A DNA stretch of 39,075 bases, taken from Patescibacteria group bacterium UBA2772 (GTDB lineage Bacteria; Patescibacteriota; Minisyncoccia; Moranbacterales; DUUL01). The stretch covers positions 95,006 through 134,080 of the forward strand of contig DEIO01000020.1 in the NCBI GenBank assembly GCA_002352545.1, in the 5' to 3' direction. Positions 1-8,581 of the stretch are shown in pieces. The position numbers and the translations under genes are program-made. The notes below the pieces were generated by a model. It was not told where the DNA came from and did not search any database. It saw only the letters and a program-made list of their open reading frames with translations. Every line of letters begins with the position of its first letter. Position 1 is the stretch's first letter.

Positions 1-37
1 TGAAAACCTGGCGTCCTAACCACTAGACGAATCCGAC
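1..37 (-). tRNA. tRNA-Glu (UUC), truncated by window edge
   Basis: Read on the minus strand, the 5' half of a tRNA is present: acceptor strand GTCGGAT, then TC, a D-arm of the form GTC-TAGTGGTTA-GGAC, the 5' anticodon stem CCAGG and the start of a loop TTTTCA. The anticodon is TTC, which reads GAA/GAG. The D-arm and loop match the usual bacterial tRNA-Glu pattern. The 3' half lies outside the window, so the T-arm, acceptor pairing and any encoded CCA cannot be checked. Confidence 0.85.
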
Positions 38-51
38 AAAAACCAAAAACA

Positions 52-79
52 ATACTAGCTTAATAAAGCATATTGTCTA
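52..79 (-). promoter_or_regulatory. Putative promoter of tRNA-Glu
   Basis: On the minus strand TAGACA (74-79) and TAGTAT (52-57) are separated by 16 nt and lie about 15 nt upstream of the tRNA 5' end. They match the sigma-70 boxes at 5/6 and 4/6 positions. No other support. Confidence 0.4.
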
Positions 80-215
80 GCCTCAAACTCTTTACCACTA
101 TACTCAAATTTTTTTTAATAGTCAATCACCATTAGCAATGAAGGCACCTGGAATAATAAACACAAAAAATATCCCTCAGGTCAAATATTATATAAAACTG
201 AGAGTATAGTGCTTG

Positions 216-416
216 TTAATCGCAATTATTACCACTGGGATCATGATATCCTCCAACAATATAAGCCCCTAGAGTAAAGAATAGTATCATGGCTATTCCC
301 CAATGCAAAGGAATATCACCAATAGCAAACCCTATTGTGAATATAAATACTGATAAAACCAAAGATAGAAAAGCTAATTGTCTCGTCTATTTTTTTCGAA
401 ATTCTAATTTAGCCAT
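216..416 (-). pseudogene. Small two-TM protein with in-frame TAG at codon 10
   Basis: On the minus strand an ATG at 416 opens MAKLEFRKK, then meets TAG (387-389). The same frame continues for 56 residues to a TAA at 216-218. The continuation has two hydrophobic stretches (around LAFLSLVLSVFIFTIGF and IAMILFFTLGAYIVGG) and a polar tail ending NNCD, so it looks like real membrane-protein sequence. A TATAAT-like box lies upstream on the minus strand (543-548). No clear ribosome binding site precedes the ATG. The family is not recognised. A single substitution making the amber codon is the simplest reading; chance hydrophobic reading in AT-rich DNA is the alternative. The rest of 38-600 shows no other convincing gene. 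Confidence 0.4.
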
Positions 417-605
417 ACAAATAATGAATTTTAATTTTCATAAAATATATTTGATTCAAACACTCTTTTTTCTTTTTTATCACATTTTTTAGCACCATGC
501 TAAGAAACAAGAACAATCTATAAAATAAGGGTTTATAACTGTATTATAACACACTTAGGACAAAGCCCATAACAATCGATAACACCACTTTCCAGACTCC
601 CCCTA

Positions 606-634
606 TTGACAACAATCCTTTTAAATGTTATGTT
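606..634 (+). promoter_or_regulatory. Promoter of the PEP-CTERM gene
   Basis: TTGACA (606-611), a 17-nt spacer and TATGTT (629-634). A start site near 641 would put the hairpin at 643-661 at the very 5' end of the mRNA. Confidence 0.55.
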
Positions 635-642
635 ACTCTTGT

Positions 643-666
643 TTTCCAAATTGGTTGGAAACTTTT
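643..666 (+). promoter_or_regulatory. 5'-UTR hairpin with T-tract, upstream of the PEP-CTERM gene
   Basis: TTTCCAA (643-649) and TTGGAAA (655-661) pair perfectly around a 5-nt loop and are followed by CTTTTTAGTAC. It could be an attenuator or a 5' stabilising structure. The M23 gene leader has the same order: hairpin, T-run, AGTAC. Confidence 0.45.
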
Positions 667-696
667 TAGTACATTTTAGGAGAAGGAGAAAATAAG

Positions 697-1335
697 ATGA
701 AAAAATTTAATGGTGTTTTATTGGGATTGATTCTTTCCGTGACAATTATTGGAAGTGTAAACGCCCAAAGTGTAGCCTTTGAAGACATGATTGATTATTG
801 GAATCCCAGCGGATCGCAGTACGGTGAAAACCAAATAATCGGGCAACATGCTTTTGATTCAGTGTTTATCGGGCAAAACAGTCCCCTTGCTTACACCCAT
901 GACATCAACGACTCCATTGATCTGAGCTACTATTGCGTGACTGATGCCTCTTTGGAGCTGGACTTCACCAATGATATCTCAGATGACGCTGGAAGCAAAA
1001 CAGTAGGAGTTCTTTGGTGGAAACACACAATTCAGTGGGATTTCAGTGAACAAGCCAGTTATGGCTTTGACGGAAACAGCTGGGTTACCCTTGGCGAGGT
1101 CAACAACGGCCAGTATGACATTTTATTAGACGTTGATTGGTTGAATGATGACGGTCGCTTAGACGTCGCATTGAATATCTCCAATCCCTTAGAAACAGCC
1201 ACCGCCTGGTTGGACCACTCCAAATTAACTGGCAACGCTACCTCTGCTCCAGTGCCCGAACCAGCAACCTATTTGCTACTCGGTTGCGGACTTCTCGGAA
1301 TCGCAGGTATCAGTAGAAAAAAAATAAACAGTTAA
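697..1335 (+). CDS. Secreted PEP-CTERM sorting-domain protein
   Basis: A 212-residue exported protein. Residues 1-23 form a signal peptide (lysines, hydrophobic core, cleavage near VNAQ). The C-terminus has the three-part PEP-CTERM signal: VPEPATY at about 187, a hydrophobic helix, then arginine/lysine residues before the stop. In characterised bacteria this signal is recognised by an exosortase and directs surface attachment or secretion. The 160-residue middle part is rich in Asp, Asn and Trp and resembles the beta-rich body of PEP-CTERM proteins, but I cannot name a domain. AGGAGAAGGAG precedes the ATG. The gene has its own promoter and terminator. Codon use looks more GC-rich than in the neighbouring housekeeping genes, which hints at transfer. 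No exosortase is visible in this window. Confidence 0.85.
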   Translation: MKKFNGVLLGLILSVTIIGSVNAQSVAFEDMIDYWNPSGSQYGENQIIGQHAFDSVFIGQNSPLAYTHDINDSIDLSYYCVTDASLELDFTNDISDDAGSKTVGVLWWKHTIQWDFSEQASYGFDGNSWVTLGEVNNGQYDILLDVDWLNDDGRLDVALNISNPLETATAWLDHSKLTGNATSAPVPEPATYLLLGCGLLGIAGISRKKINS

Positions 1336-1353
1336 TATCACTGTTTGAAAAAT

Positions 1354-1396
1354 GATAGCGCCTGAATCTCAATGATTCGGGTGCTATTTCTTTTTT
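1354..1396 (+). terminator. Rho-independent terminator after the PEP-CTERM gene
   Basis: The arms GATAGCGCCTGAATC and GATTCGGGTGCTATT pair around a short loop and are followed by CTTTTTT, 18 nt after the stop codon. Confidence 0.85.
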
Positions 1397-1429
1397 AAAA
1401 TTGAAAATCGCTAGAAAAATTACACAAAT

Positions 1430-1465
1430 AACCAAACTTAAGCACGTTTAAGTTTGGCTATTTTA
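1430..1465 (-). terminator. Terminator of the eno-recJ operon
   Basis: CCAAACTTAA and TTAAGTTTGG arms (1432-1457), with T-rich DNA following on the minus strand, 25 nt past the recJ stop. It may also work for the plus strand. Confidence 0.6.
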
Positions 1466-1489
1466 TACAAAACATATATTTCAGAAATT

Positions 1490-3208
1490 CTATTGAATAT
1501 CAATATCAATAACCATGGCTTGTGGGTTTCTGTTGCCATTCCATTCATTCATTTCGAGATTAAATGCTAAATCAACCACATCTCCCTCTTTAAGATTTCT
1601 AAATTTCTTAGCGATACTAAAACCAATTGCATCTAAGGTGTTTCCCTGTTCCCCATTTTGAAATTGAAGTTTGAGGTGAGCTTCAGTAGCACCAACTTTT
1701 CTAACCTGCGTAACACTAAGATTCTTACAACAAAAAATTGGTTTTACATTCCCCATACCATATGGCTCTAACAGCTCTAATTCTTCAATCAATTTATTAG
1801 TTATCCTGTCGAAAGAAACTTCAAGGTCAATTAAGATTTCTTTAATTAGATCCTTCTCGTCAACATCTTTCATTTCAGCTAGCATCCGCTCTTTAAACTG
1901 ATTAAGGTCAGACTCTTTGATTGTGAGTCCTGCAGCCTGTGAATGTCCTCCATATTTCAACAAAATGTCTTTATTTCGTTCCAAAGCTTTCACCATATTA
2001 AATTGAGAAATTGAACGACAAGATGCTCTTGCTAATCTTTCTCCATCTTTCTCGTATTCTTGAAACAAAATTGTTGGCCGATGAAAAGCTTCTGCGACTC
2101 TTCCTGCAGCAAGCCCAACCACTCCAAAATTCCAATTCGGAGAAGACTTGATAATAATCTTTTCCTTCTCATTTTTTTTGACCTGTGCAAAAACATCATC
2201 AACAATTTGAGCTGTGATTTTTTGTCTATGTTTATTCTTATCTTCAATTTCAAGTGCCAAAAGCCTTGCTTGAGATTCTTGAAATTCATTACAAAGTAAA
2301 AGCTTTTGTGCAGTATTAGCATGATCCATTCTGCCTGCTGCATTGATTCTAGGTGCAATCTGAAAAGAAACAGTAAAACTAGAAGGAACAGAACTCGGAT
2401 CAATACTTATTTTTCCAACCTGAAACATATGATGCAATCCAATCCTTCTAGTTCTAGAAAGAACAACAAGTCCATATCTAACAAGCATTCTATTTTCCTG
2501 CGACAATTTCACACAATCAGCTATTGTTCCAATTGCAACAAGATCCAACAACCACTTCAATTGCTCTTCGTCATAATCATCCATCTTAGAAACTAACGCT
2601 TGAAGAAATTTGAAAGCAACTCCAACTCCAGCAAGGTCTTTATTCGGATAGACATCCCCGTCTCGTTTTGGATCAACAACAGCAATCGCAGAAGGAACGT
2701 TCTCTGGCAAGTGATGATGATCCAAAATAATCGAATCTATTGCTATCTTTTTCCCATATTCAATTTCATCAGCATTAGAAACCCCACAATCAACGGTTAT
2801 CATGAGCGTAACCTCTTTTTCCTTGATATAATCAAGAGCGTCACAATTCACACCATATCCTTCAGTAGCACGGTCAGGCAAATAGGCGACTGTTTCAATA
2901 TCAATTTGCCCAAAGAAATCCAAAAGTAAAGCTGAAGCAGTAACACCGTCGGCGTCGTAATCTCCATAGACACAAATCTTTTCCTTTTTCTCAATAGCAG
3001 ACAAAACACGATTAACAGCCAAATCCATATCTGTTAATAAAAAAGGATCTATTGACTCTGATTCATATCCTGGCTCCAAAAAAGCTTTTTTTTCTTCAAG
3101 ATTTAATACCTCTCGATCAATAAGCAATTTTTCTATTTCTTCTTCTAATCCAGGAAAGATTCTTTTATCCAAAGAAGTTCTTTCTTTTATCTTCCAGTTT
3201 TGTTTCAT
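1490..3208 (-). CDS. recJ: Single-stranded-DNA-specific exonuclease RecJ
   Basis: A 572-residue DHH-superfamily 5'-3' exonuclease acting on single-stranded DNA in recombination and repair. The catalytic core is complete: YGDYDADGVT at 81-90, TVDCG at 138-142, LDHHHLP at 162-168, and a DHHA1 domain with GGHSQAAG at 420-427. An OB-like C-terminal domain occupies roughly 450-572. Length is normal for the family. It is the last gene of the minus-strand cluster, 20 nt after the receiver/zinc-ribbon gene, and is followed by a terminator hairpin. Confidence 0.95.
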   Translation of the reverse strand: MKQNWKIKERTSLDKRIFPGLEEEIEKLLIDREVLNLEEKKAFLEPGYESESIDPFLLTDMDLAVNRVLSAIEKKEKICVYGDYDADGVTASALLLDFFGQIDIETVAYLPDRATEGYGVNCDALDYIKEKEVTLMITVDCGVSNADEIEYGKKIAIDSIILDHHHLPENVPSAIAVVDPKRDGDVYPNKDLAGVGVAFKFLQALVSKMDDYDEEQLKWLLDLVAIGTIADCVKLSQENRMLVRYGLVVLSRTRRIGLHHMFQVGKISIDPSSVPSSFTVSFQIAPRINAAGRMDHANTAQKLLLCNEFQESQARLLALEIEDKNKHRQKITAQIVDDVFAQVKKNEKEKIIIKSSPNWNFGVVGLAAGRVAEAFHRPTILFQEYEKDGERLARASCRSISQFNMVKALERNKDILLKYGGHSQAAGLTIKESDLNQFKERMLAEMKDVDEKDLIKEILIDLEVSFDRITNKLIEELELLEPYGMGNVKPIFCCKNLSVTQVRKVGATEAHLKLQFQNGEQGNTLDAIGFSIAKKFRNLKEGDVVDLAFNLEMNEWNGNRNPQAMVIDIDIQ

Positions 3209-3228
3209 TTCTAATCTTCTCTTACATT

Positions 3229-3792
3229 CTAATTAAAACGCTTGTTACACTTTGGACAACGAATAGAACCTCTGAAATAATCTTTATCGGTAGATTTAAA
3301 TTTAATTGAAAGTTCAGTGCCACACTCATCACACATAAAATCAATTGGCATTCTTTGTTCACGTATAAACTTTTCAAAATCCTCAGACTCGCGATTCACT
3401 TTGAAAAAATAATCTTCTGCGTTAACAACATGCACCACTCTTTTAATTATTTCCGCAGGTGAAACAAGCCCTCTAATAATGAAATCGTTTACACCAAGCT
3501 TTTCCATCGCATTTCTGTCTTCCTCTCGTCCTAGGTGCGAATTTACAACAATTGGAACGTCAACAGTGTCTTTATATTCTTTCAAAGCTTTCACAAAATC
3601 GAAACCGTTCATTCTTGGCATAATAATTCCCGTAAAGATTCCATCCAGTTTCACGCTAGTTGCAACTTCCAATCCTTCCACCCCATCTTTTCTCTCAATA
3701 ACATCAAAACCACTTTGGCGGAAAAGTTCGGAATACATCAAACGTATTTGATCATCATCGTCTACAATTAGAATCTTTTGTTTATTACCCAT
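3229..3792 (-). CDS. Atypical receiver-domain protein with C-terminal zinc ribbon
   Basis: 187 residues. Residues 5-122 have a CheY-like receiver fold (KILIVDDDD at 6-14, MPRMNG at 58-63). The phosphoacceptor aspartate expected before IIMP is glycine (G55, codon GGA), and the conserved lysine near the end is arginine (R107). The acidic triad D11-D13 and a switch-position serine (S85) remain. Residues 154-182 hold CDEC ... CPKC, a probable four-cysteine zinc ribbon. It therefore looks like a pseudo-receiver that cannot be phosphorylated in the usual way, joined to a nucleic-acid or protein-binding ribbon. It lies between the acetate-CoA ligase gene (48-nt gap) and recJ (20-nt gap), with no kinase nearby. 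The partner and role are unknown. Confidence 0.85.
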   Translation of the reverse strand: MGNKQKILIVDDDDQIRLMYSELFRQSGFDVIERKDGVEGLEVATSVKLDGIFTGIIMPRMNGFDFVKALKEYKDTVDVPIVVNSHLGREEDRNAMEKLGVNDFIIRGLVSPAEIIKRVVHVVNAEDYFFKVNRESEDFEKFIREQRMPIDFMCDECGTELSIKFKSTDKDYFRGSIRCPKCNKRFN

Positions 3793-3840
3793 ATATTTAT
3801 TTTATTTTTATTTTGCTTCGCATTATGCAAAAAATTGCAA

Positions 3841-5889
3841 TTACAACAGAATTTTGATATCAACAATCATCGGCTCCTTTTCAGAATATAACATTATTGG
3901 ATTAATATCCAATTCCTTTATCTCTTTATTATACATTGAAAGCTTCGCTACTCTCTGAGATTGCAAGACCACTTCACCAACATCGATTTTTTGTTTTTTC
4001 AGAATTTTCCCTAACATTGAACCTTCGATTTTTCTTCTGATTGCATCTTCACTAGCTGGTAAAAGCCACAACAATTTGGTGTCAAGAAGCTCGGTGAAAA
4101 TTCCACCCAAACCAACCATTAGCACATAACCAAACAAGTCATTTTCTTTGATTCCAATAATCACTTCTAATCCAGATTGAATCATTGGTTGAACTAACAT
4201 TCTTTCTCCTGGAAAAGATTCTGCTAACTGAATTCTCTTTTCCTCTAATTCTTCTTGGTTCTTGATATACAAAAAAAGAGCATCCTTCGCATTTTTGTGC
4301 AAAATATTAGGACTATCAAGCTTCAAAACAACTGGATATTCCCCTGTATATTCATTAGCATTTTGAACTAAATATGTCGCAGGAAGAATGTTTAGTCCGA
4401 ATTTACTCCCAAGCTCATCTGCTTCATCATAGTAGAAGACTCTTCTGTCTTCAGCTTGAAGCTTATCAATAATGACATCTTTCTTTACAGAATCTGCAAA
4501 TGAAGTGTCAACTTTCTCGCCCAATCTTCCAGATCTTTTAGCATTCGCAAATTCCAAAGCCTTTTCAATCGCCCTCACTGCTCCATAAGAAAAACGAAAG
4601 TTACTCAATCCTCTTTTTGCTAAATATTGTTCAGCCTTATAAGAAGCAACTCCTCCCATAAAAATCGGGATTACTGGAATTGCCAATTCTTCATTTGCGT
4701 CAATTACAACTTGTGCGATTTCCTCAATTGGAGTTTGCGCCTGAGGAGTGACTATTACCAAAATTGCTCCGATGCCATGAACTCCTCTTAGAATCTCCAA
4801 TGTTGTCTTGTATCTATCCTCCATCGCATCGCCCAAAAGATCAATTGGATTTTTAGCAGAACTTTCAGAAGGCAACACCCCTTCAATCTGCTCTCGTAGC
4901 TCTGGAGAAATTTCAAACATTTTCAATTTTGAATCACTTTCAATAATATCAGTTGTCACAACTCCAGGACCTCCAGCATTTGTAACAATTGCAATCTGCT
5001 CATTTTCTGGCAAAGAAAAACTATTCAAAAGAGAAATAACACCTGAGAATTCTTGCAAATTACTACAATATATTCCACCATTTGCTTCAATAGCCTCTTT
5101 CGTAACAGCAGCATCTCCAGCCATTGCTCCAGTATGTGACAAAATAGCAGCCTGTGCTTTCTTTGAAATCCCAGCCTTCAGAACAACTACTGGCTTCACT
5201 TTTGAAGTTTGAGCTAATTTTTCTGCAAAACTCTTTCCATCAGCAATATCTTCTAGATAAAGTGCAATAATCTTTGTCTCTTCATCTCTCGTATAATAAT
5301 CCAATAGATCATTCTCATTAACAACAGCCTTGTTTCCAAGTGTTGTTACAAGAGAAAAACCAAAGTTACCGCCTGCGGCCATATCAAAAAGTGCGGTAGT
5401 TAGAGCTCCTGACTGCATAATTAAACCAACGCCTCCCTTCGCGATATTCTTACCTGCAAAAGAAGCATTTAAGTTTTCTGTTGTATTTATTACTCCCAAG
5501 CAATTTGGTCCAACAATACGAAGATCATTTTCTTTTGCTAATTGTTTCAACTCATCTTCCCTTTTAGCGCCCTCTTCGCTTTCTTCTGAAAAACCAGCTG
5601 ATATAATCACAATGTTTTTGATTGGAGAGTTTTTCCAAGCACAATCACGAACGGCTTGAATAACAAACTTAGCTGGAACGGCGATAATCGCCAAATCCAC
5701 TTCACGCTCAATATCCAAAACACTTGCATATGCCTTCAATCCACCAATTTCATCATGTTTTGGATTGATAGGATAGATTGTCATCGTGTCGTTTTGAGAA
5801 ATATTTCTTAGGATGATATTTCCAATTTTCCCTTCTGTATCAGTAGCACCAACAATGGCAACTGAATCTGGGTTTAGAATTTTATTCAT
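3841..5889 (-). CDS. Acetate-CoA ligase (ADP-forming), fused alpha-beta
   Basis: 682 residues. Catalyses acyl-CoA + ADP + phosphate to acid + CoA + ATP, probably with acetyl-CoA: substrate-level ATP synthesis at the end of fermentation. Order of parts: CoA-binding Rossmann domain (about 1-125, SVAIVGATD near the start), succinyl-CoA-ligase-like domain (about 150-290, QSGALTTA), the phosphohistidine motif LSHTGAMAGD with H252, a flavodoxin-like domain to about 450, and a C-terminal ATP-grasp beta part (about 470-682) containing ILHKNAKD. The alpha and beta subunits are fused, as in many archaea and anaerobic bacteria. Only 5 nt separate it from the upstream pfkB-type gene, so the two are probably co-transcribed. 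Acid specificity cannot be read from sequence. Confidence 0.9.
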   Translation of the reverse strand: MNKILNPDSVAIVGATDTEGKIGNIILRNISQNDTMTIYPINPKHDEIGGLKAYASVLDIEREVDLAIIAVPAKFVIQAVRDCAWKNSPIKNIVIISAGFSEESEEGAKREDELKQLAKENDLRIVGPNCLGVINTTENLNASFAGKNIAKGGVGLIMQSGALTTALFDMAAGGNFGFSLVTTLGNKAVVNENDLLDYYTRDEETKIIALYLEDIADGKSFAEKLAQTSKVKPVVVLKAGISKKAQAAILSHTGAMAGDAAVTKEAIEANGGIYCSNLQEFSGVISLLNSFSLPENEQIAIVTNAGGPGVVTTDIIESDSKLKMFEISPELREQIEGVLPSESSAKNPIDLLGDAMEDRYKTTLEILRGVHGIGAILVIVTPQAQTPIEEIAQVVIDANEELAIPVIPIFMGGVASYKAEQYLAKRGLSNFRFSYGAVRAIEKALEFANAKRSGRLGEKVDTSFADSVKKDVIIDKLQAEDRRVFYYDEADELGSKFGLNILPATYLVQNANEYTGEYPVVLKLDSPNILHKNAKDALFLYIKNQEELEEKRIQLAESFPGERMLVQPMIQSGLEVIIGIKENDLFGYVLMVGLGGIFTELLDTKLLWLLPASEDAIRRKIEGSMLGKILKKQKIDVGEVVLQSQRVAKLSMYNKEIKELDINPIMLYSEKEPMIVDIKILL

Positions 5890-5894
5890 TTGTG

Positions 5895-6905
5895 TTATTT
5901 AATCTTTTTGATTTTAACTAAAACTTCTTTTTCTGCTCTCAACAACTCTTTCTTTTTCATAAGCCCTTTTGTGCCTCCCTCTACTGAGATAACCGAAGCA
6001 CTATTCAAAATCCCCCAAGCAATTGACCTTTTTACATCAAAAAATTCAAGATATGCAGCCAAGAATCCACTAGAGAATGCATCTCCCGCACCAACTGTAT
6101 CGATAACCTCCTTGGCCTGAGTTGCAACATAGAAAATACTATCTCCTTTTGCTGCATATGCACCCTTCTCACCATCAGTTATAACCAACACCTTAGGCTT
6201 ATATTTCATGAGTCTTTCAAAAAGTGGTCTGATCTCGGTTTCCTCACCACCATCAACTCTTTCCAAAAGCTCAGTTGCCTCATCTCTATTTAAGAAAACA
6301 ATTTCAAAACTAGCAAACATTTTTAAAAGTTTTTCAGGGTCCTTTTGGATTTGGAGACCAGAAGGATTGCAAGATATTTTTACTTTCTTTTCTTTGGAAA
6401 ATTCAATCAATGCTTTATATTTCTCTTCCCAACCTTTTTTCTGTGAACCAATATAAACTCCGTCAGCCCCAAAGCGAAATTTCGTCAAAGCCTTTTTCAA
6501 ATCAAATCTTTCAACTGAATCACCTGTTCTGAATATCACATGATCATTAAGCACAGAGTCTGAAATAATAATCGAGACTTCACTTTCGATAACACCGTTT
6601 CGTTGAATAAATCTTTTCTTCAACTTCTCTGCTCCAATTTTTTTCAAAAGCCAGTCCCCTGTACCGGAATTAGAGACCCTTGAGAAAACAAGAGGCAACA
6701 TCTCACATTGCAAAAGCCCGGCAGCTACATTGATTGAACTACCACCCAAAGTTTCTCTATAACTATCTGCATAGACTTTTGCTCCAAATTCAAAGCCAAT
6801 CAATTTTTGAACTGCAACATCGCCAGTATTTTCGATCAGCTTCCCTTCCTTTGTTGAAAGGAAAACATCTTTCGTTATTGAACCTATACAGATTACTTTT
6901 TTCAT
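5895..6905 (-). CDS. PfkB/ribokinase-family carbohydrate kinase
   Basis: 336 residues. Transfers phosphate from ATP to a sugar or nucleoside hydroxyl. The N-terminal PfkB signature GGSSINVAAG lies at 54-63 and the C-terminal DTVGAGDAFSSG at 269-280, with catalytic base D275 and its GAG anion hole. Length is normal. It is 17 nt after gpmI and 5 nt before the acetate-CoA ligase gene, inside a lower-glycolysis cluster. A sugar-phosphate kinase feeding glycolysis is plausible, but the substrate (ribose, adenosine, fructose-type or other) cannot be assigned. Confidence 0.88.
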   Translation of the reverse strand: MKKVICIGSITKDVFLSTKEGKLIENTGDVAVQKLIGFEFGAKVYADSYRETLGGSSINVAAGLLQCEMLPLVFSRVSNSGTGDWLLKKIGAEKLKKRFIQRNGVIESEVSIIISDSVLNDHVIFRTGDSVERFDLKKALTKFRFGADGVYIGSQKKGWEEKYKALIEFSKEKKVKISCNPSGLQIQKDPEKLLKMFASFEIVFLNRDEATELLERVDGGEETEIRPLFERLMKYKPKVLVITDGEKGAYAAKGDSIFYVATQAKEVIDTVGAGDAFSSGFLAAYLEFFDVKRSIAWGILNSASVISVEGGTKGLMKKKELLRAEKEVLVKIKKIK

Positions 6906-6922
6906 TTTTATCTAAGTTTATT

Positions 6923-8497
6923 TTAAAATTTTATCAAAGAGTTCAACGTCATCTCTGTTGGTTTTTCAACTTCTAGAATATCCAATATTGTAGGTGCTAC
7001 ATTTCCAAGTCTCCCACCATCTATTAGCTTTATTTTTTTTAACTTTTTTTCATAGGAAACAACAATAAAAGGAACTTCACACTTGGTGTGAAATGTATAA
7101 GGAAGTTTGAGCTCCTCATTATATGAAATATCTGCATTCCCATGATCCGCAGTTATAACAAGTGTCCCACCTTTTTTGAAAATCATTTTATTTAATTTTT
7201 CCAGTTGTTTGTCTAAAAATTCAACTCCTTTTTTTATCGCCTCAAAATCTCCTGTGTGTCCAAGCATGTCAGCGTTTGGATAATTAATACAAACAAAATC
7301 ATGTTCACCTGTCTCCAGTGTCTTCAAAACAATGTCAGTGATCTTCTCAGCAGACATCTCGGGGATTTCTTTATATGAACGTACTTCTGGTGAGTCAACA
7401 AGAATTCGCTCTTCTCCACCAACCGAATCAGCATATCCTCCATTAATAAAATATGTAACATGAGCATATTTCTCTGTTTCAGAAATGTACAATTGTTTCA
7501 GATCACTCAATGCCATTGGCAAAGTCCCGCTTAAAGGAGGGCTGATAAACGCAGTCTTCAAATTCAAATCAGGACCAAATTCTGTCATTGCCACAAACAA
7601 GATATTCTTCAAAAAATCAATTTTAGGAAATCCTTTTTTGTTTTTAACTTTAGTTCCTACAAAAAGTTTTGACATTTGCCTCGCTCTGTCAGACCTAAAG
7701 TTAAAGAAAATAATACTGTCATTGTCCTTGATTCTACCAACTGGCTCACCTTTTTTATCAACAATAACTGCTGGCTCTATAAATTCATCTGTCCTATCTT
7801 TTTTATAATTGAAATCAATTATTTCCTTAAAAGACTCAAACTTGTCACCCTTCCCCAAAACCATAGCATCATATGCCTTTTTCAATCTATTCCATTTTTT
7901 AATCCTGTCCATTCCATAGAATCTTCCACTAACAGATGCTAGTGTTGCCAATCCTTCATATTTTATCTGATTCTCTAAAGACCTCCAATGCTCCAATGCA
8001 CTCTGTGGATATGAATCTCTTCCATCCGTAAACAAATGCAAGAAAACATGACTTTGCAACTTGTGATTTTTCAAAAGAATCATAAGCGCCAACAAAATAT
8101 CTGGATGTGCGTGTGGGCTGTCACTATTTCCCAAAAGTCCTACCAAATGGATATTGGATTTATTCTTAATCGCATGCTTTACGGCACTCAAAAGTGCACT
8201 GTTATAGAAAAAGCTCGCATTGTCTATAGATTCCAATATCATTCGCACATCTTGCTTTACAATTCTCCCAGCTCCAATGTTCATGTGTCCAGTTTCTGAA
8301 CCACTCATCTGATTTTTCTCCAGACCAACATCATGACCAGACGCTGCAAGCGTAGTATTTGGAAATTCTGCTGTTACTCTATCAACAAACGGCGTGTCAG
8401 CAGCAAAAATTGCATTTGTTTTAATATTTTCTGGGCCTTTTCCCCACCCATCTAAAATAGCCAAAACAAGGGGCGCTTTATGTTTTTTTTCTCCCAT
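6923..8497 (-). CDS. gpmI: 2,3-bisphosphoglycerate-independent phosphoglycerate mutase
   Basis: 524 residues, usual length. Interconverts 3- and 2-phosphoglycerate with two manganese ions and a phosphoserine intermediate. The metal-binding LDGWG is at 15-19 and the nucleophile motif SGSETGH at 65-71 (S67, usually NSEVGH). The later ADHGNAD motif and HTGDFEA are also present. It follows eno after an 84-nt gap. That gap contains a hairpin (about 8527-8563) and a TATAAT box on the minus strand (8512-8517) only 14 nt before the ATG, so a second transcript with a very short leader is possible. Confidence 0.95.
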   Translation of the reverse strand: MGEKKHKAPLVLAILDGWGKGPENIKTNAIFAADTPFVDRVTAEFPNTTLAASGHDVGLEKNQMSGSETGHMNIGAGRIVKQDVRMILESIDNASFFYNSALLSAVKHAIKNKSNIHLVGLLGNSDSPHAHPDILLALMILLKNHKLQSHVFLHLFTDGRDSYPQSALEHWRSLENQIKYEGLATLASVSGRFYGMDRIKKWNRLKKAYDAMVLGKGDKFESFKEIIDFNYKKDRTDEFIEPAVIVDKKGEPVGRIKDNDSIIFFNFRSDRARQMSKLFVGTKVKNKKGFPKIDFLKNILFVAMTEFGPDLNLKTAFISPPLSGTLPMALSDLKQLYISETEKYAHVTYFINGGYADSVGGEERILVDSPEVRSYKEIPEMSAEKITDIVLKTLETGEHDFVCINYPNADMLGHTGDFEAIKKGVEFLDKQLEKLNKMIFKKGGTLVITADHGNADISYNEELKLPYTFHTKCEVPFIVVSYEKKLKKIKLIDGGRLGNVAPTILDILEVEKPTEMTLNSLIKF

Positions 8498-8581
8498 TTT
8501 ACTATCTTTATATTATATCAAAACTGATGAGTACCTCTCTTTAAAAAGCAAGGTACCCTCAGAATTTTTAACGATCGAATC

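Noticed and set aside
289..492. 67-codon plus-strand ORF
   Set aside because: No ribosome binding site and low-complexity translation; the minus-strand frame over the same DNA reads as a better protein.
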